Origin: Polyangium sp. 15x6
Lineage (GTDB): Bacteria; Myxococcota_A; Polyangia; Polyangiales; Polyangiaceae
Assembly (NCBI RefSeq): GCF_029960785.1
Contig: NZ_JASBQE010000100.1
Span: forward strand, 1 to 43,369
DNA: 43,369 nucleotides
Direction: 5' to 3'
Part shown: in pieces, positions 14,041-23,900 of the stretch
Layout of the letters: the number at the start of each line of letters is the position of its first letter
Numbering within the stretch: the first letter of the stretch is position 1
Made by a program: the position numbers and the translations under genes
Notes under the pieces: model-generated
What the model was told of the DNA's origin: nothing
Databases searched by the model: none
The model's input: only the letters and a program-made list of their open reading frames with translations

Positions 14041-16497
14041 TCAGGCCTCGACGTTCGGCCCGCCGCCCTGGTTGTCCACGCCCGACGCGAAGAGCCCGAC
14101 GGCGGCGATCTTGAGGATCCCGCCGCACATCCTCTTCTCGAAGCCGTACGCGCTCGGGCTCGCGCCGCTCTTCGACTTGGCGAGCCCCGTGACGTCACGG
14201 GTCATGCCGATCGCCTCCAGCGTGATCACGTTGTACGACGAGGAGGATCCCTGCGCGTCGAGCTTCGCGCTCTTGATGTCGTCCTCGAACGCCGAGAACG
14301 TGAGGTGCAGCGGACCCGACCGCGTGATCGAGCCGCCGACCTCGAGCGTCTGCGGTCCACCGCTCGCCTCGATCTCGACCGCGCCCACCTTCGTCGTGAC
14401 ACTGCCCGTCACCACGGTGCTGTAGTTGCCGCCGATCATCATCAGTCGCGCGGCGCTCACGTCGAGCGCGTGCGAGGCCGCGCTCTCGGTCACGTTCCCG
14501 CCCACCGAGACCTTCATCATCGCGCCGAAGCTCTCGGTCACCGCGCCGCCCACGATCGTCTCGCGCGAAGCCCCGTACGACTCGCTCACGTCCGCGCCGA
14601 CGCTCTCGGTGACGCTCCCGCCGACGCCGATCGTCTGGGAGCCGCCGACCATGTTCAGCTCGCTCGCGCCGACCGAATGCGCGAGGTTGCCGCCGATGAT
14701 GGTCACCGCGTTGCCGCCGATCGTGATCGTCTGGTTTCCGCCGATCGTGAGCGTGTCGTTCGCGCCGACGTTCTCCGTGCGATTCGCGGCGATGGTCTCC
14801 GTGTTGTCGCCGCCGACGGTCATCTTCGCGTTCGACCCCACGCTCTCGCGCCGGAAGTTCGCGACGTCCGTCGTCTGATCCTTGCCGGCGAAGTAGTGCA
14901 GCACCTCGCCGCCGGCCGCGTCGCCGAACATGATCTCGTTGTACGTGCCGCCGCCGGGCGTCGAGAGCGACTTCATCGAGCTCTCGTGCCCCGCGCCGCG
15001 CGCAGGCAGGTTCGCGCCGTTGTAGACGCGGCCGACGACGACGGGTCTGTCGGGGTCGCCCTCGTCGAAATCGACGATCACCTCGTCGCCGACGCGCGGA
15101 TGGAACACGGCACCCTCGCCGGCGCCGGCGAAGATCTGGCTGACGCGCACCCACAAGCTCGAGGGCTCCTTCGCGAGGCGCGCCTTCTCCGTGTCCCAGG
15201 GAAACCTGAGCCGCACGCAACCCACGCTGAGCCCGTCCGGCCCGCCGACGTTCACCTCGGCCCCGGAGGCGCCGGGATCGGCCGTCACCAAGGCCGTCTG
15301 CACGCCGCGAATGCGCGGCTTCGGCGTGCGAAGCGCCGGACGGAACCGCGACGGCTCGACGGCGCTCCCCGTGCCGCGCCGCGCGAGCTCGAAGCGCGCC
15401 TCCCACGGCACCGCGTCCTCGGCCGCCGGCTGCGACAGGACGCCCGCTTGCGCTCCGCGCGCATCGAGCCGCGTGACGACGTACTCGCCCTCGTGGCCCG
15501 GCTCCTCGGCCTCGAGCTCGAAGATCGATCCGGCCGAGAGCACCCGAACCGAGCCCGCGCCGGCCGCGTACCGCGCCTCCACGTGATACCGATCGAGCCG
15601 CGCGGACGCGAGCGGCTCGCCCTTGCCGGGAGCATCCGCGTACGCGCCGGGATAATGGTACTCGGCGAGATCGCCGCTGCCGGCCTTGGCCATGATGTCG
15701 AGGGTCGGCTTCCTCCAGTCGTGATCATCGAGCACGACACGCGTTGGACGCATCCGCGCGCCGAGCGCTACGTTGCTCACGCTCCGGCCCGGGATCGCAG
15801 CGCCGAGCTGCGCGGGCTCGAGGCGCGGCCGGCCGGCGTCGTGATCGGTCAGGACGAGCAGGCAGGTCTCGCGGCCGTTCTCGAAGTGGTAACTGATGCC
15901 CTCTTCCTCGAGCAGGCGCGAGACGAACGCAAAATCGCTCTCCTCGTACTGCACGACGAACGCTCGCGCGCGAGGATCGTCGAGCCGCGAAGTATCCGTC
16001 ACGCGGAAGGTGAAGAGCTCGCGGGCGGGGGAAAAGCTCGGCGCGCTGTCGTCGTCTTCGACTTCGGCGGCGTCCCGGTGCTCCATGAGCGGATCCCCTG
16101 CGAGGACGGCCTCGAGGATCCGGCGGAGGCTTTTGTCGAGGAAGATGCGGCACCGCGTGCGGTGCTGCGCCCGCGCCCAGGGCGGGTCGAGGATCACGCG
16201 GAGGAGCGTGCCCTCGGGGACATCGGCGAGCTCCGAGGCCTCGCGGACGATGCCGTGAACGACCTTGAACGGCGGGTTCGACAGCGTGGCGATACGCAAG
16301 GTCGCGCGTTTGCCCACGAGATCCCGAGGATCGACGTCGGACGCGCCGGCCTTCGCGAGCAGGGTGATTTCGTAGCGGTACGGCTCGGAGAGCGCTTCCC
16401 GGCCTCGGAAACGCACGACCCGGAGCGCCCCCCACGCCCCGAAAGGCCCCTCGCCGGGGATGGCTTCGCATGCGAAGGCGAAATCGTCATTGGGCAC
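14041..16497 (-). CDS. vgrG: Type VI secretion tip protein VgrG (copy 3, first in operon)
   Basis: An 818-residue full-length VgrG and the first gene of the spike operon. The gp27-like part carries YEESDFAFVSRLLEEEGISY; the OB domain near residues 400-500 has LWVRVSQIFAGAG, FHPRVGDEVIVDFDEGDPDR and GRVYNGANLP; the octad needle repeat runs from about 537 to 722. The tail (LDAQGSSSSYNVITLEAIGM and on to NQGGGPNVEA) is unlike the other two copies. The start is GTG 16497, with GAGGAAGGGG about 8 nt upstream; MPNDDFAFACEAI aligns with the sisters. About 310 bp separate it from the divergent STAS gene, so the operon promoter should lie there. Three adjacent VgrGs could form homotrimers or mixed spikes. 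Confidence 0.96.
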   Translation of the reverse strand: MPNDDFAFACEAIPGEGPFGAWGALRVVRFRGREALSEPYRYEITLLAKAGASDVDPRDLVGKRATLRIATLSNPPFKVVHGIVREASELADVPEGTLLRVILDPPWARAQHRTRCRIFLDKSLRRILEAVLAGDPLMEHRDAAEVEDDDSAPSFSPARELFTFRVTDTSRLDDPRARAFVVQYEESDFAFVSRLLEEEGISYHFENGRETCLLVLTDHDAGRPRLEPAQLGAAIPGRSVSNVALGARMRPTRVVLDDHDWRKPTLDIMAKAGSGDLAEYHYPGAYADAPGKGEPLASARLDRYHVEARYAAGAGSVRVLSAGSIFELEAEEPGHEGEYVVTRLDARGAQAGVLSQPAAEDAVPWEARFELARRGTGSAVEPSRFRPALRTPKPRIRGVQTALVTADPGASGAEVNVGGPDGLSVGCVRLRFPWDTEKARLAKEPSSLWVRVSQIFAGAGEGAVFHPRVGDEVIVDFDEGDPDRPVVVGRVYNGANLPARGAGHESSMKSLSTPGGGTYNEIMFGDAAGGEVLHYFAGKDQTTDVANFRRESVGSNAKMTVGGDNTETIAANRTENVGANDTLTIGGNQTITIGGNAVTIIGGNLAHSVGASELNMVGGSQTIGVGGSVTESVGADVSESYGASRETIVGGAVTESFGAMMKVSVGGNVTESAASHALDVSAARLMMIGGNYSTVVTGSVTTKVGAVEIEASGGPQTLEVGGSITRSGPLHLTFSAFEDDIKSAKLDAQGSSSSYNVITLEAIGMTRDVTGLAKSKSGASPSAYGFEKRMCGGILKIAAVGLFASGVDNQGGGPNVEA

Positions 16498-16808
16498 GCG
16501 CGGGTTCCCCTTCCTCGATGGGGATGTTCACCTGGCGCAGGCAGGGTTTCAAGAGGGCGGTGGCGGCAGCGCGAACGTAAACGTTGACGCGCGCGGTAAC
16601 CGTATGCAAGATTGCTCATTTTGGCGCGCGTCGCCGCAATCGATCCATTACGTATCGCGACGGAGGACACTCCCGATCCACACCCCTCGCGAAATCGGAG
16701 GCTCAAAGCCTTGCCTTGCCGGGCGGCCGGCAAGGCAGCGAGTCTTCGCTTACGTTTCTCCACACTTCCGTTTCAGACGATGTAGGATGCGCGCCGGAGA
16801 ACGAGCCG
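16498..16808. other. Divergent intergenic region of the spike operon
   Basis: This 311-bp gap separates the vgrG operon (leftward) from the V4R/STAS gene (rightward) and must hold the promoters of both. The clearest element is a perfect 10-bp hairpin, GCCTTGCCGG at 16713-16722 and its complement at 16727-16736, with a 4-nt loop, lying in the probable 5' leader of the STAS gene. A second AACGT-type symmetrical stretch lies near 16580. I see no convincing -35/-10 pair and no recognisable riboswitch. The rightward frame stays open from 16584, but nothing before 16809 looks coding. Confidence 0.5.
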
Positions 16809-17885
16809 ATGATCGAGCGCGCGACCCTGGGCGGTGTGGAATTCGAATACGATACCGAGCGGAAGACGTTACGCATGGCCGGGAATCCCGGCATTTTCAT
16901 CTGGGTCGAGAGTACCCTGGCCGGTCTGCTCTCGGGGCTGCAGCGCATGGTGGGCACCGAGCGGATACGGCTCTCGCTCCACGGCGGTGGGCGCGACGGC
17001 GTCGAGGAGGATTGGGGGTACATCTGCCAGTCTCCCACCTTCGAACAGGGCTTCGCCCAGCTCACCAAGGTGGCCGCGTCCGCCGGCTGGGGCGTCTGGG
17101 AGCTCGTCTCGCTCGATCGGAATGCCAAGGAGGCGCGCGTCCGTGCCCGAAATCACTGGGAGGCCGACTGCCAGAAAGCGCTCGGGGTGAGCTGGGGTTC
17201 GAGTTACCTCGGCGGCAAGTTCGCGGGGATCTTCCAGCGATTGTTCGGGGTCTCGCAATGCTGGGCCGAGCAGGTCGCATTCGCGGCGAAGGGGGAGGAT
17301 TACGACGAATTCGTCATCCGCCCCTCGGAAGCGAGCCTGGAGGACCGCATCGAGCGCCTGCTCGGCACCGACGAGGCGACCAAGGCCGATCTGGCGGTGG
17401 CCCTCGAGCGGGTGCGCAAGGAGGTCGAGGAGCGCGCCGAAACCGAAAAAGAGCTGCGGGACAAGCTCGACCTCATCGCGCGTCAGGAGGAGGCCATTCG
17501 CGCCCTGTCCACCCCGATCATCGAGGTCTGGGACGGCGTGATCACCCTGCCGCTGATGGGCGTCGTCGATAGCCAGCGCGCCGCCGAGACCATGGAGCGG
17601 CTGCTCGAGGCAATCGTGCGGAAAAACGCGCGCAACGCAATCATCGATCTGACGGGCGTGGACGTGATCGACACGTCCACCGCCGATCACATCCTGCGGC
17701 TCGTCCGCGCCGCCGAGCTGCTCGGCGCGCGCTGCGTGATCACCGGCATCCGCCCCGCCGTCGCCCAGACGATGGTGTCGATTGGCATCGATCTGTCGAA
17801 GCTCGTGACGCTCGCCAGCCTGCGCGACGGCCTCTTGCTCTGCATGGGGGGAGCGCGCACGGGCAGTCGAGCGAACGTTCGGTAG
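16809..17885 (+). CDS. V4R-like sensor plus STAS protein (RsbR-type)
   Basis: A 358-residue cytoplasmic protein. Residues about 1-170 resemble the V4R small-molecule-binding fold (TEKGxL-type ligand pocket not confirmed): GGVEFEYDTERKTLRM, then LGVSWGSSYLGGKFAGIFQR and CWAEQVAFAAKGED, with a Gly/Cys pattern typical of that family. Residues about 185-230 are a charged coiled coil. Residues about 233-345 are a STAS domain, with NAIIDLTGVDVIDTSTADHI holding the Ser/Thr residues phosphorylated in RsbR/RsbS stressosome proteins. The start is ATG 16809, with GGAGA 8-9 nt upstream. The likely role is a stressosome-type sensor that gates partner-switching signalling. It converges with a histidine kinase 6 nt away and is divergent from the T6SS spike operon, so a regulatory link is possible but unproven. 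Confidence 0.82.
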   Translation: MIERATLGGVEFEYDTERKTLRMAGNPGIFIWVESTLAGLLSGLQRMVGTERIRLSLHGGGRDGVEEDWGYICQSPTFEQGFAQLTKVAASAGWGVWELVSLDRNAKEARVRARNHWEADCQKALGVSWGSSYLGGKFAGIFQRLFGVSQCWAEQVAFAAKGEDYDEFVIRPSEASLEDRIERLLGTDEATKADLAVALERVRKEVEERAETEKELRDKLDLIARQEEAIRALSTPIIEVWDGVITLPLMGVVDSQRAAETMERLLEAIVRKNARNAIIDLTGVDVIDTSTADHILRLVRAAELLGARCVITGIRPAVAQTMVSIGIDLSKLVTLASLRDGLLLCMGGARTGSRANVR

Positions 17886-17891
17886 AAACCG

Positions 17892-20114
17892 TCAGCTTTC
17901 CCCTTCCTTTCCAGCCGACCGCGGTGGCCCCGCGCGAGGCAGCTCCACCGTGAACATCGTTCCGCTGCCCACCGTGCTCTCGACACGAATCGAGCCGCCG
18001 AGGGCCTCGACGATGGATCGCACGATATAGAGCCCGAGACCGAGGCCGGCATAGGCGCGCGACGAGACCGCCCGCTCGAACCGTTCGAAGATGTACGGCA
18101 GGCGATCGGGAGGGATCCCGATGCCATGATCGCGCACCGTGAGCCGCGCCATTCCATCCGCCTCGCCGACCCAGATCTCGATCGGACGACCGGAGCCGAA
18201 CTTGATCGCATTCGAGATCAGATTGGTGACGACCTGCTCCAGGCGGATGTGATCCCAGCGCCCGACCATGGATGGCTCGGCGTGCAACGTCATGGGACAG
18301 GCGGCCCGGGACAAGTCCTCCGTGAAGCGCTCGGTGACGTCACGGACGACGGCTGGGAGATCGACGTCCTCGATCTGCAAATGCATGCGCCCGGTCGTGA
18401 TCCTCGTGACGTCGAGGAGCTCCTGGATCAGGCGCGCGAGCTTTTTTACTTGTCGCTCGACCCGCGTCAGGGACGGCGGGAATGAATCGCCTGATTGCAT
18501 CGTGGCTCTCTTCAGCGTCTGCACGTCGAGCTGGAGGCTCGTCATCGGCGTATTCAACTCGTGCGACGCAATCGACAATATTTCGTCGCGCAGACGAACG
18601 GCAGCCTGCGCGTCACGATAGAGGCGCGCGTTGTCGATGGAGATGGCCGCGCGGCGGGCGAGCTCGGTCGCGAGCTCGAGGTCGGCGGTACTGTATTGCC
18701 GATCGGGCGTCGCGCAGCCGAGGGAGAGCACGCCGATCGTCTGTCCGCGAACCGAAAGCGGCACGGCCATCGCCGAACGCGTGCCGAGCGCTCGAATCAG
18801 GCGTGCATGCTCGTCATCGATGGAGTGCGCCCCGAGCACCTCGTCCGTGACGAGAGGCAAAAGCACGGGTTTGCCCGTGCGGAGGACACGACCCGCCGGC
18901 TGGGGCGAGCCCGCGTCGGCCGCGTAGTGCTCCTCGAGTCGACGGAGAAGCGCCTCATTGGAGGGATCACGATGCGCGCCGCCGAGACGCCGGATCACGT
19001 CACCCTCGCCGACGTCGATCACGCACCAATCGGCCATCGACTGCACGCAGAGCCGCGCCAGCGCAGCGAACCTCGTCGAAAAGTCCAGCGACTCCGAGAG
19101 GATCTCGGAGGCCGTGGCGAGAAACTTCATGCGCTGCTCCGCCCGCTCGGCGGCGGCTCGCGCCTTCTGTTCTTCGACGACGACCATCGCGAGGAGCAGG
19201 ACGAGCAGATTGAGGACCGCGATATACGTCTGCACGGTCAGGACGCGCGCAGCCACGGACGTGCTCCCCATGGCGAAGGGGCCGCGGCCATGACTCGTGT
19301 GCAAGGTCGCCATGAAATCGACGATGACCGTGGCGGCCGTCGCGCCCCGAGGTCCGAAACGAATGGCCGCCCATGCCGTCAGGGGAAACAGAAGGGCGGG
19401 AAGCGCCGATTCGATCTCGCGCGGGCGCACGCTTCCGAATACCCAGAACGCCCCGACCGTCAGTATCACGAGCAGGCTCGCGGCTTCGGCTGCGCGGCCG
19501 GAGCGCGACGGCACAGGCTCCGGCTCGGTCCAGGTCAAAAAGAGCGGACACAGCAGGATGACCCCAAGGGCATCGCTGCTCCACCACCCGACCGCCACGT
19601 GCCAAAACGAGCGTTCGTCCAGCCAAGCGACGCTCGCAGCCGCCGCGACGAGGGTGCCGGGGATCGCCCCGACCACGGCACCAAGGAAAACCAGACGCAC
19701 GAGATCCCATGGGCGCCGGAGCACGAAAACCGGGTGTGCCTGCCGGCGCAAGAGCGAGGCGCCCGTGAATGGCAGGAGACCCGCCGAGGCGCCCCAGGCC
19801 ATGGCCAGGGCGAGCGGTTGCCCGTGCAGCAAGACGACCAGCACCTCTGCCAGAAAATTGACGAGGAGCCACGCGGACCAGTGGGCCGGCGTCGTGCGGA
19901 GAAACCACGCCATGGTCAGGCCGCTGGGCAACCAGAACACGGCGTTCTTGGCGGGCGGGAAGACGAAAAGGTAGCTCGCTTCCGAGAGACCGAGGTAGGC
20001 CAAAAAGAGCACGACGCAGGCGAGAATCGTCCGCGCCGGCTGGACGCTCATGAGCCAGCGGCGCAGCCCGCCCGCGACCACGCCGCTCTCGCAATCGACG
20101 GAAAGGGTCCCCAT
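17892..20114 (-). CDS. Membrane sensor histidine kinase, MASE1-GAF-HisKA-HATPase
   Basis: A 740-residue sensor kinase. Residues about 25-300 form a multi-helix MASE1-type membrane sensor (FWLPSGLTMAWFLRTTPAHW, then LRRPWDLVRLVFLGAVVGAI and GWWSSDALGVILLCPLFL). Residues about 345-490 are a GAF domain (FAALARLCVQSMADWCVIDV, RSAMAVPLSVRGQTIGVLSL). The HisKA box is EILSIASHELNTPM, with the phosphorylated His near residue 517. The ATPase domain has NLISNAIKFG, DHGIGIP and GLGLGLYIVRSIVEALGGS. No receiver domain or adjacent response regulator is seen, so it is an orphan kinase. ATG 20114 is used; TTG 20123 sits closer to AGAAGG (20128-20133), and ATG 20051 is also possible. The signal is unknown. 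Confidence 0.93.
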   Translation of the reverse strand: MGTLSVDCESGVVAGGLRRWLMSVQPARTILACVVLFLAYLGLSEASYLFVFPPAKNAVFWLPSGLTMAWFLRTTPAHWSAWLLVNFLAEVLVVLLHGQPLALAMAWGASAGLLPFTGASLLRRQAHPVFVLRRPWDLVRLVFLGAVVGAIPGTLVAAAASVAWLDERSFWHVAVGWWSSDALGVILLCPLFLTWTEPEPVPSRSGRAAEAASLLVILTVGAFWVFGSVRPREIESALPALLFPLTAWAAIRFGPRGATAATVIVDFMATLHTSHGRGPFAMGSTSVAARVLTVQTYIAVLNLLVLLLAMVVVEEQKARAAAERAEQRMKFLATASEILSESLDFSTRFAALARLCVQSMADWCVIDVGEGDVIRRLGGAHRDPSNEALLRRLEEHYAADAGSPQPAGRVLRTGKPVLLPLVTDEVLGAHSIDDEHARLIRALGTRSAMAVPLSVRGQTIGVLSLGCATPDRQYSTADLELATELARRAAISIDNARLYRDAQAAVRLRDEILSIASHELNTPMTSLQLDVQTLKRATMQSGDSFPPSLTRVERQVKKLARLIQELLDVTRITTGRMHLQIEDVDLPAVVRDVTERFTEDLSRAACPMTLHAEPSMVGRWDHIRLEQVVTNLISNAIKFGSGRPIEIWVGEADGMARLTVRDHGIGIPPDRLPYIFERFERAVSSRAYAGLGLGLYIVRSIVEALGGSIRVESTVGSGTMFTVELPRAGPPRSAGKEGES

Positions 20115-20311
20115 GCGGACCAAAAAACCTTCTGGCCCATACTACGATCGTAGGGCCGCGCGACCACGCGTCACCTTCCACTTCTGCCGCCGCTCCACTC
20201 TCGCCTGCGCGGCTGCTCCCTTGCGCTCGGTATGGCTCGTCCGGGCGTGTCCCCACTCCTCCAAGAATTCCGCTCGCGTCGACCGCTCGCTCGATCCATG
20301 GTGCCCGCCCC

Positions 20312-20902
20312 ATGGCCACCCGCACAGCTCCAGCGAAGAAAACTTCCAAGCGTACACCCGCCGCGACGAAGAAGAAGAGCGCCGAGCGCACGGCATCCGC
20401 GAAATCGAAGCCGAAGCGCGCGCCCGCCGCGCAGAAAGCTCCCCCGACCCCCGAGCAGGCGGCGCTCGCCTTCGACGCGGTCGCGTACCTCCGCAACTGG
20501 CGAAATGGCTCGCGGGGCGTGCGGGCGCTGCTCAAGAATCCCCACTGCGACTATGGCACCGCGCTGATGCTCTACTGGCTGGGCACGCCCTACTTCGAGC
20601 GGCAATACGCCACCGATCGGGAGATCCCCGAGTTCGCGCGGGCAGACATCGCCCTGATGCGCGAGCTCGAGCAGCGCCTCCTCGCGCGCGACTTCGCCAC
20701 CGCGGTGGTCGCCTTCAACCCGCGCCGCGACATGCACTGCGCCATCGATCCGCTCGACTGGGTGACGCCCAATCCGAACCATCCGCCGCTCTTGCGACCG
20801 CCCCCGCCCGCGGCGCTCATGGAGCCGAGCGTGCCCGATCCCGCGTGGGAAGCCGCGGGGCGCCCGTCGGGGCGCCCGGTCTGGCAACCCCAAAAGCCTT
20901 GA
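20312..20902 (+). CDS. DUF4274-like protein with basic histone-H1-like N-terminus
   Basis: A 196-residue protein. Residues 1-45 are rich in Lys, Ala, Pro and Thr (KKTSKRTPAATKKK, KSKPKRAPAAQK), like a histone-H1 or DNA-binding tail. Residues about 48-130 have the LRNWRNGSRGVRALLKNPHCDYGTALMLYWLG pattern in which HCDYGTAL resembles the DUF4274 signature, which has no known function. The C-terminus is Pro-rich and may be disordered. The start ATG 20312 is the first of the basic stretch; no strong ribosome site precedes it. It stands alone, divergent from the kinase and convergent with the large BRCT protein (24-nt gap). A role in binding DNA or polyanions is suggested only by composition. Confidence 0.72.
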   Translation: MATRTAPAKKTSKRTPAATKKKSAERTASAKSKPKRAPAAQKAPPTPEQAALAFDAVAYLRNWRNGSRGVRALLKNPHCDYGTALMLYWLGTPYFERQYATDREIPEFARADIALMRELEQRLLARDFATAVVAFNPRRDMHCAIDPLDWVTPNPNHPPLLRPPPPAALMEPSVPDPAWEAAGRPSGRPVWQPQKP

Positions 20903-20926
20903 CGCCGTCGCGCCCACGCCGCGGGC

Positions 20927-23900
20927 TCAGAACCCGTCGCGATCGGTCGCCTTCTGCAAGATTTCGAGCCCGCGATGCGGCGCGCCATTGATATCCTGCG
21001 GCATTTGTCGCAGGATATCGACCGTCGCCGCCCATAGGCCGCGCTCCGTCGTGGCAGACAGCAAGGGCCCGTTGCGATACGAGCGCATCCCCTTGCTGAT
21101 CGCCATGAACGCCCGGTGCGCCCCGGCGAGGTCGCCGGCCGCGGCCATCACCGCCGAGACCTCTTCGAGTACGATGTCCGGATACCCCTCGCCTCGGGCC
21201 ATCTCGATCGCTTGATCCAGCAGCGCGGTGCATTCGTCCGCGAGCCCGCCGCGGGAGGCGAGCGCCGCCATGCGCTGGAGCGGCTTGCGCTGCTGCTCCA
21301 TTTGCTCGCGGGCGCGCGTGAACCACGCCATCCATTCCGGATGCGAAGGATCCAGCGAGCCGAGCACGCCGACGCGCACCTCGAACACGTCCAGCTTGTT
21401 CGGCGCGCCCTTTTCGAGCTTCGCCGCGATATCGAGCCGCCCGAGCGCCGCCGCTGCGCCGGCGAGGTGGCGCGGGAAGTCGAGGCTCTGCTTGCGTAGC
21501 TTCGGCGCCGCCTTGAGGATCGTCTCGAGGTGCTTGCCGGCTCGCTCCGGGGCCACACGCGCGAAGCCCAACAAATACTCTGCCGAGCTCGTGTACTTCG
21601 GCACGAGCTCCCCGGCGAGGGCCGCCTCGGCGCGGGCCGGCTCGCCGGCGGCCGCCATCGCAGCCGCCAGCCGGAGATGCTCCGCGGTGGTCGAAAGCCG
21701 ATCGAACTCGGAGAGCCACGAAACGGCCGCGTCCCATTCTTTCAGCGCGATGAGCCTGGAGAGCCCGCGGCGGAGCAGCACGAATTCGTTGTGCGCGTCG
21801 CGCTCCTTCATCCGTGAAACGAGATATTTCAGCTCCGCCGCCGACGCGCGCGGGCAGATCGCCGAGAACGCGGCCGGCGTCTCGGTCCACGACGGTTGTT
21901 GTTCTCCGCTGGCCATCACGTCGATCGCCTCGCGGACCCGTCCGACCGCGGCCAGGGCCTCGGCGACCACGCGGCGGTTCTCGCTCACATTGGTCTCGGG
22001 ATCGACCGTGGCAATCGCCGACGAAAGCAGTTTGTCGCCGCGGACCTTTTCGCCGAGCAGCACCCAGCCCGCGCCGATCATCGCCTGCGGCCGCGACGCG
22101 CTGCGCTCCTTCGCCTCTTTCTTCGTGAGGAGCTTCTCGGCCTCCTCGAGCCAGCGGCGCAAGATCTTCGTCTGCGCGCCCGTCAGCGGCGCCTCGCTCT
22201 TGCGCCACGCGAGCGCGGCCACGACCGTCTCGGCGCGTGCTCGAGCCGAATACCACGGATTGTGCCACCGCGGCCAGCCGTCCGTGCTGTCGAGCACAGC
22301 CACAGCGCGATCGAAGAAGCCGAGCACCATCACCCGCTCGGCAAAGTTCCGTTCATAATCGTCGCGGATATAACCGTTGCTGATCGCCTTGATGCTCTCC
22401 CCGACCAGCGCCGCGATGTCCTCGACCGAGCCTCCCGGCGGCGGCCATTTCACTTTTTGCGGCCGCGCCGGCGGCTTGCCCTTCTTGCCGAACTTGCGCT
22501 TGAACGACGCCGGCGCCGCGGGATCGGCCGCTGCCGCCGCCGCGTCCGGCCACACCTTCGCCTCGCCCCAGCGCCACGGCCACGCCCATTTGCGATCGAT
22601 GACCCACGCGATCTTGGCGTCGATCTCGGCCACGCTGGCGCTCGCGTCGGGCGGCCCGATCACCACACCCTCGGGCAATGCCGCGGCCACACGCTCGCCG
22701 TCGAGCGGGAACGCCGGGTTCCAGTCCCAGGTCGATCCGAAATCGTCGCCGTCCTGCGCGAGGGGGCTCTCCCCGCTCGCCTCGACGGCCGGGCGGAACC
22801 GACCTAGCTCTGACCCGTCGTGTTCCAGGAAAAACCAAAGCCCCTTCGCCGTGCTGCTGACGAGCACGCCGTCGCCATACGCCACGCCGCCGCTCGGCGC
22901 GGCGATGTCGAGCCGTTTCACCGGCGCATCGCCGAACTCCCAGACTTGCAGCCGCTCACCCACCGAGATCGCCGCCGCGCGACCGTCGGGGCGCCACGAG
23001 AAGTGGTACGTCTCGTTCGTCTCATCGGTCCGCGGCACTGGCACGTCGGGGCTGTAGCGGTACGTGCCGCGATCGTAAATGAAGATCCCCGGCTCCGCGC
23101 TCCACTCGTTCTCGGGTTGCACGATCGCCGCGAGCCGCGAGCCGTCCCGCGAATAGAGCAGCGACTCGGCGCCGACGTGCATGGGCAGCTTCCCATTGGG
23201 CAGACCGGTGCTCGCGTCGTAATGGACGATGCCGGCCGGGTGCATCGCGAATTCGGTTCCGTCGGGGGAGAACGAGACCGGCGGGTGCGCCTCTTGCTCC
23301 CACAAGATCTTTCCGGTCTTCGCGTCGAGCGCGAAGACCTTCGACAAACCGCTGCAGCCGACGATGCGATCGGGGTGCGACCAATCGATGCCATCCAACG
23401 GGTGCAGGCGCGGCTCGGAGTGCGGATCGTTTGGGTTCGAACGGTCGCTCGATTGACACCAGCGCGGCGCAGGCCGCCGACCGACGAGCGGTACGATCGC
23501 CCCGAGCGCGAGGTTCGGGCCCCAGCAGGCGATGTAGACGTCTCGGTTGTTCGCGGACCACGCCCACGCCGGCGGCCGGTTCCACCCGTCGGTCACATAG
23601 GCGCACGAGTCGGGCTCGCCGGACTTGCCGAACGGGTCGAAGCTGCCGACCCCGTTGGTGTCGAACGCGAGGCCGACGCGCTTTCCGTCGGGTCGCCATT
23701 GAATGCAGCCGGCATGATCGGGCCAGCCCACCCCGCCGCGCACGCGCAGCATGTTCACGCAGCGCCCGGCCCGCACGTCCCAGATTTGCAGCACGCCGCC
23801 GAGGTCGTAGTCGTCGCCGGTCCACGATCCGGTGGCGAGGAAACGCCCGTCGGGCGAGAGCTCGCTCCAGGCGATCTCGACGTCGTGCCCGTGCGCGTGC

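Noticed and set aside
9109-16497. VgrG C-terminal tails as enzymatic toxins (actin crosslinking, peptidase, lipase)
   Set aside because: No catalytic motif of those families is present; the tails are Gly-rich and strand-like.
9040-16587. Very long open frames (about 850-960 codons) on the plus strand across the three vgrG genes
   Set aside because: They lie exactly opposite the vgrG genes, have Arg/Ala/His-rich, low-complexity translations and no family signature; they arise from third-position GC bias.
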